NCBI GenBank assembly: GCA_000381605.1
Contig: KB906754.1
Location: 372,001-436,000, forward strand
Source: Acidobacteriaceae bacterium KBS 89
GTDB lineage: Bacteria > Acidobacteriota > Terriglobia > Terriglobales > Acidobacteriaceae
DNA: 64,000 nucleotides
Direction of reading: 5' to 3'
In this document: positions 62,405-64,000 of the stretch, in pieces
How the letters are laid out: each line of letters starts with the position of its first letter
Position numbering within the stretch: the stretch's first letter is position 1
Position numbers and translations under genes: made by a program
Notes under the pieces: model-generated
What the model was told of the DNA's origin: nothing
Databases searched by the model: none
Seen by the model: the letters and a program-made list of their open reading frames with translations, nothing else

Positions 62405-62959
62405 TGCGAGCTCCCTGGTGTGGCAGGTACGTAGATTGATAGTGTCATTCGAAGATCTGACTGCAGACAACTAGTAGAACTTGTAGGCGACGTAAATTCT
62501 CCAAAATGGCACCATCGAATCACTCATAGTTCGAGTCATTTGAGTGGATGTTTGCAAAATATCCAAAAAGCTATCTGTCAGAGGAAGTCGAGAGTCTATG
62601 ACGATGCGTGAAGTAAAGATCGGCCACGGCCAATACCGCGTCTGATGCAGTGGTAGCCCTGCGCGTGGTTGGCCCAGGGGATTCGGTTTTTTGGGGAGCG
62701 AGCTAGTGTCAAAGGCCGTATCCAGAAATATGTCTTCACAGCATCGAAACCGTATGCGAAGATGGGCGACTTACTGATGAGGTCGATGGACGTTCCACCG
62801 AACGGGCCGACCAGTCTGCTTCGGCGTTGAGCCAAGGTCATGGAGAAGTTGCAGGCAGTTGGTCCGAGCGAAAGCTGACGGACAGCCATTACAGGCCCGA
62901 TGGCTATCTGGGAAGGCACGGGTTAGATGAAGTGAAATGACGTTTCGGAAGGGTAGACG
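62405..62959. other. Intergenic region before the DUF2252 gene
   Basis: About 550 bases holding divergent promoters for the AI-2E and DUF2252 genes. No further gene is supported; minus-strand frames at 62596-62919 and 62771-63007 lack ribosome sites and family likeness. Confidence 0.35.
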
Positions 62960-64000
62960 ATGGCGATAGCAAAGCTTGAACCACCGCCGAGAAGTGACTT
63001 CGGCCACAAGATCGTTTCATGGGAAAAGCGACATGCCATCGGCAAAGACATGCGCCGCGCAGTTCCGCGGGAGTCGCATGCCGAGTGGATGCCTTCGAAG
63101 GGCAGGCCTGACCCGTTGAAACTCATTGCCGAGAACAATAGGGGCAGGCAAAAGGACCTTATTCCATTGCGCATGGGACGTATGGCGGTCTCGCCGTTCA
63201 CCTTCCTGCGGGGTTCGGCCTGCGTGATGGCGGCCGATCTATCGACGTCACCGATCAGCGGAATTCCGGTGGTCATCGATGGCGACGCGCATTTGAACAA
63301 CTTCGGTTTCTATGGCACACCACAGCGGGACGTTGTCTTCGACCTGAATGATTTTGACGAGGTGACTATCGGTCCGTGGGAATGGGATCTCAAACGCCTG
63401 GTGGCAAGCGTAAACGTTGCCGGGCGCGAGAATGGCCTGAATCGGCGCGAGCGGGCCGCTGCCGTGCAGCGCGCGGTCGAGGGTTACCGATTCAATATGA
63501 CCCGACTGGAAAGCATGGGACTGCTGGAGATCTGGTATCTGCATGCCCATCCAGGACGGCTGAATCCGCTGGTCAAGATCGATCCCAAGTCCCAGGCAGT
63601 GTTTAAAAAGGTGTTGGCCAAAGCGTTGGCCACTGACAATAAAGCCCTTGTACCGAAGGTCGCTGAGCGCAAGAGCGATGGATCCTGGATGTTCCGTGAC
63701 GATCCCCCGGTGTTGACGCGCGTGTGCGCTTCCACCAAAGCGAAGGTGATTGATGCCTTGAACCGATACTCTGAACTTCCGCGAGAGCATCGCTTCATGT
63801 TGAGCCGCTACCAGGTAGCAGATGTCGCCCACAGGGTGGTGGGGATTGGTTGGGTAGGAACTCGCGCGTACCTGGCGCTACTCTTCGGAAACGGAGATAG
63901 CGATCCCTTATTCCTGGAAGTTAAGGAGGCGGCACCTCCAGCCCATGCCCCGTACCTGCCGGAAGTCGAGAAAGAGTTTCTGCACAATGGGAAGCGGGTG
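62960..64000 (+). CDS. DUF2252 family protein, partial at window edge
   Basis: An open frame of 347 codons from ATG 62960, with GGAAGGG about 6 bases upstream, running off the right edge. Family blocks: RMGRMAVSPFTFLRGSACVM (about 75-94), VVIDGDAHLNNFGFYGTP and VFDLNDFDEVTIGPWEWDLK. The GDAHLNNFG and DFDE pieces resemble the catalytic and metal loops of aminoglycoside-phosphotransferase-like kinases, to which DUF2252 is thought to be related; activity is not established. Full family length is about 430-480 residues, so roughly a quarter is missing. Confidence 0.93.
   Translation, partial: MAIAKLEPPPRSDFGHKIVSWEKRHAIGKDMRRAVPRESHAEWMPSKGRPDPLKLIAENNRGRQKDLIPLRMGRMAVSPFTFLRGSACVMAADLSTSPISGIPVVIDGDAHLNNFGFYGTPQRDVVFDLNDFDEVTIGPWEWDLKRLVASVNVAGRENGLNRRERAAAVQRAVEGYRFNMTRLESMGLLEIWYLHAHPGRLNPLVKIDPKSQAVFKKVLAKALATDNKALVPKVAERKSDGSWMFRDDPPVLTRVCASTKAKVIDALNRYSELPREHRFMLSRYQVADVAHRVVGIGWVGTRAYLALLFGNGDSDPLFLEVKEAAPPAHAPYLPEVEKEFLHNGKRV

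Noticed and set aside
1..64000. CRISPR arrays, transposase genes, phage genes or a replication origin
   Set aside because: No regular spaced repeats, no recognisable transposase, integrase or phage structural gene, and no dnaA-box cluster were seen.

Overview
The window looks like a chromosomal segment of an Acidobacteriota soil bacterium of the Terriglobia type. This is inferred from gene content: two very large Oar-like TonB-dependent receptors ending in Phe, several CRTAC1/ASPIC-UnbV FG-GAP proteins next to TPR proteins, a seven-heme cytochrome c, a DUF3300/DUF2950 pair, and the small Cys-rich proteins. No rRNA or marker gene is present to prove it. There is one tRNA (Cys, GCA).

Left end, 0.1-2.2 kb: a PhzF-family enzyme, a structured leader, a 1-Cys peroxiredoxin and tRNA-Cys. 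From just after the tRNA to about 19.5 kb the window is gene-poor and decayed. It holds small orphan proteins, several with compact Cys/His motifs, two stand-alone terminators, a dispersed ~110-bp inverted-repeat element, and many broken genes. The broken genes are a response regulator with one frameshift, a Crp/Fnr regulator with two frameshifts (an intact paralogue lies 3 kb away), an arylsulfatase and a large hydrolase-like gene that meet head to head with both 5' ends missing, and a sulfatase C-terminal scrap. Intact genes in this part are two Crp/Fnr regulators, a LolA-like periplasmic protein, a tight operon of tiny genes and a PAS histidine kinase.

19.5-33 kb is compact catabolism. A translationally coupled four-gene operon on the minus strand (SHS-type MFS permease, Gfo/Idh/MocA dehydrogenase, DUF993 aldolase-like protein, sugar isomerase/epimerase-like protein) is divergent from a PYROXD2-like FAD oxidoreductase. 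An Lrp/AsnC regulator is divergent from a histidine-utilisation operon hutH-hutU-hutI-hutF, in which every junction is an ATGA overlap. A cyclodeaminase-domain protein converges on hutF.

33-58 kb carries two TonB receptors and a repeated module of TPR protein plus FG-GAP/ASPIC protein. The module occurs as an operon behind a TonB receptor (38.1-46.1 kb), as a divergent pair (49.0-52.9 kb), and fused in one 1153-residue protein (53.5-57.0 kb) that is translationally coupled to an amidase. A LacI regulator and the seven-heme cytochrome sit between the modules. This points to an outer-membrane/periplasmic uptake or surface-assembly system of unknown substrate.

58.6-64 kb: DUF2950 and DUF3300 proteins in tandem, an AI-2E-family permease preceded by a possible 28-codon leader ORF, and the start of a DUF2252 protein that runs off the right edge.
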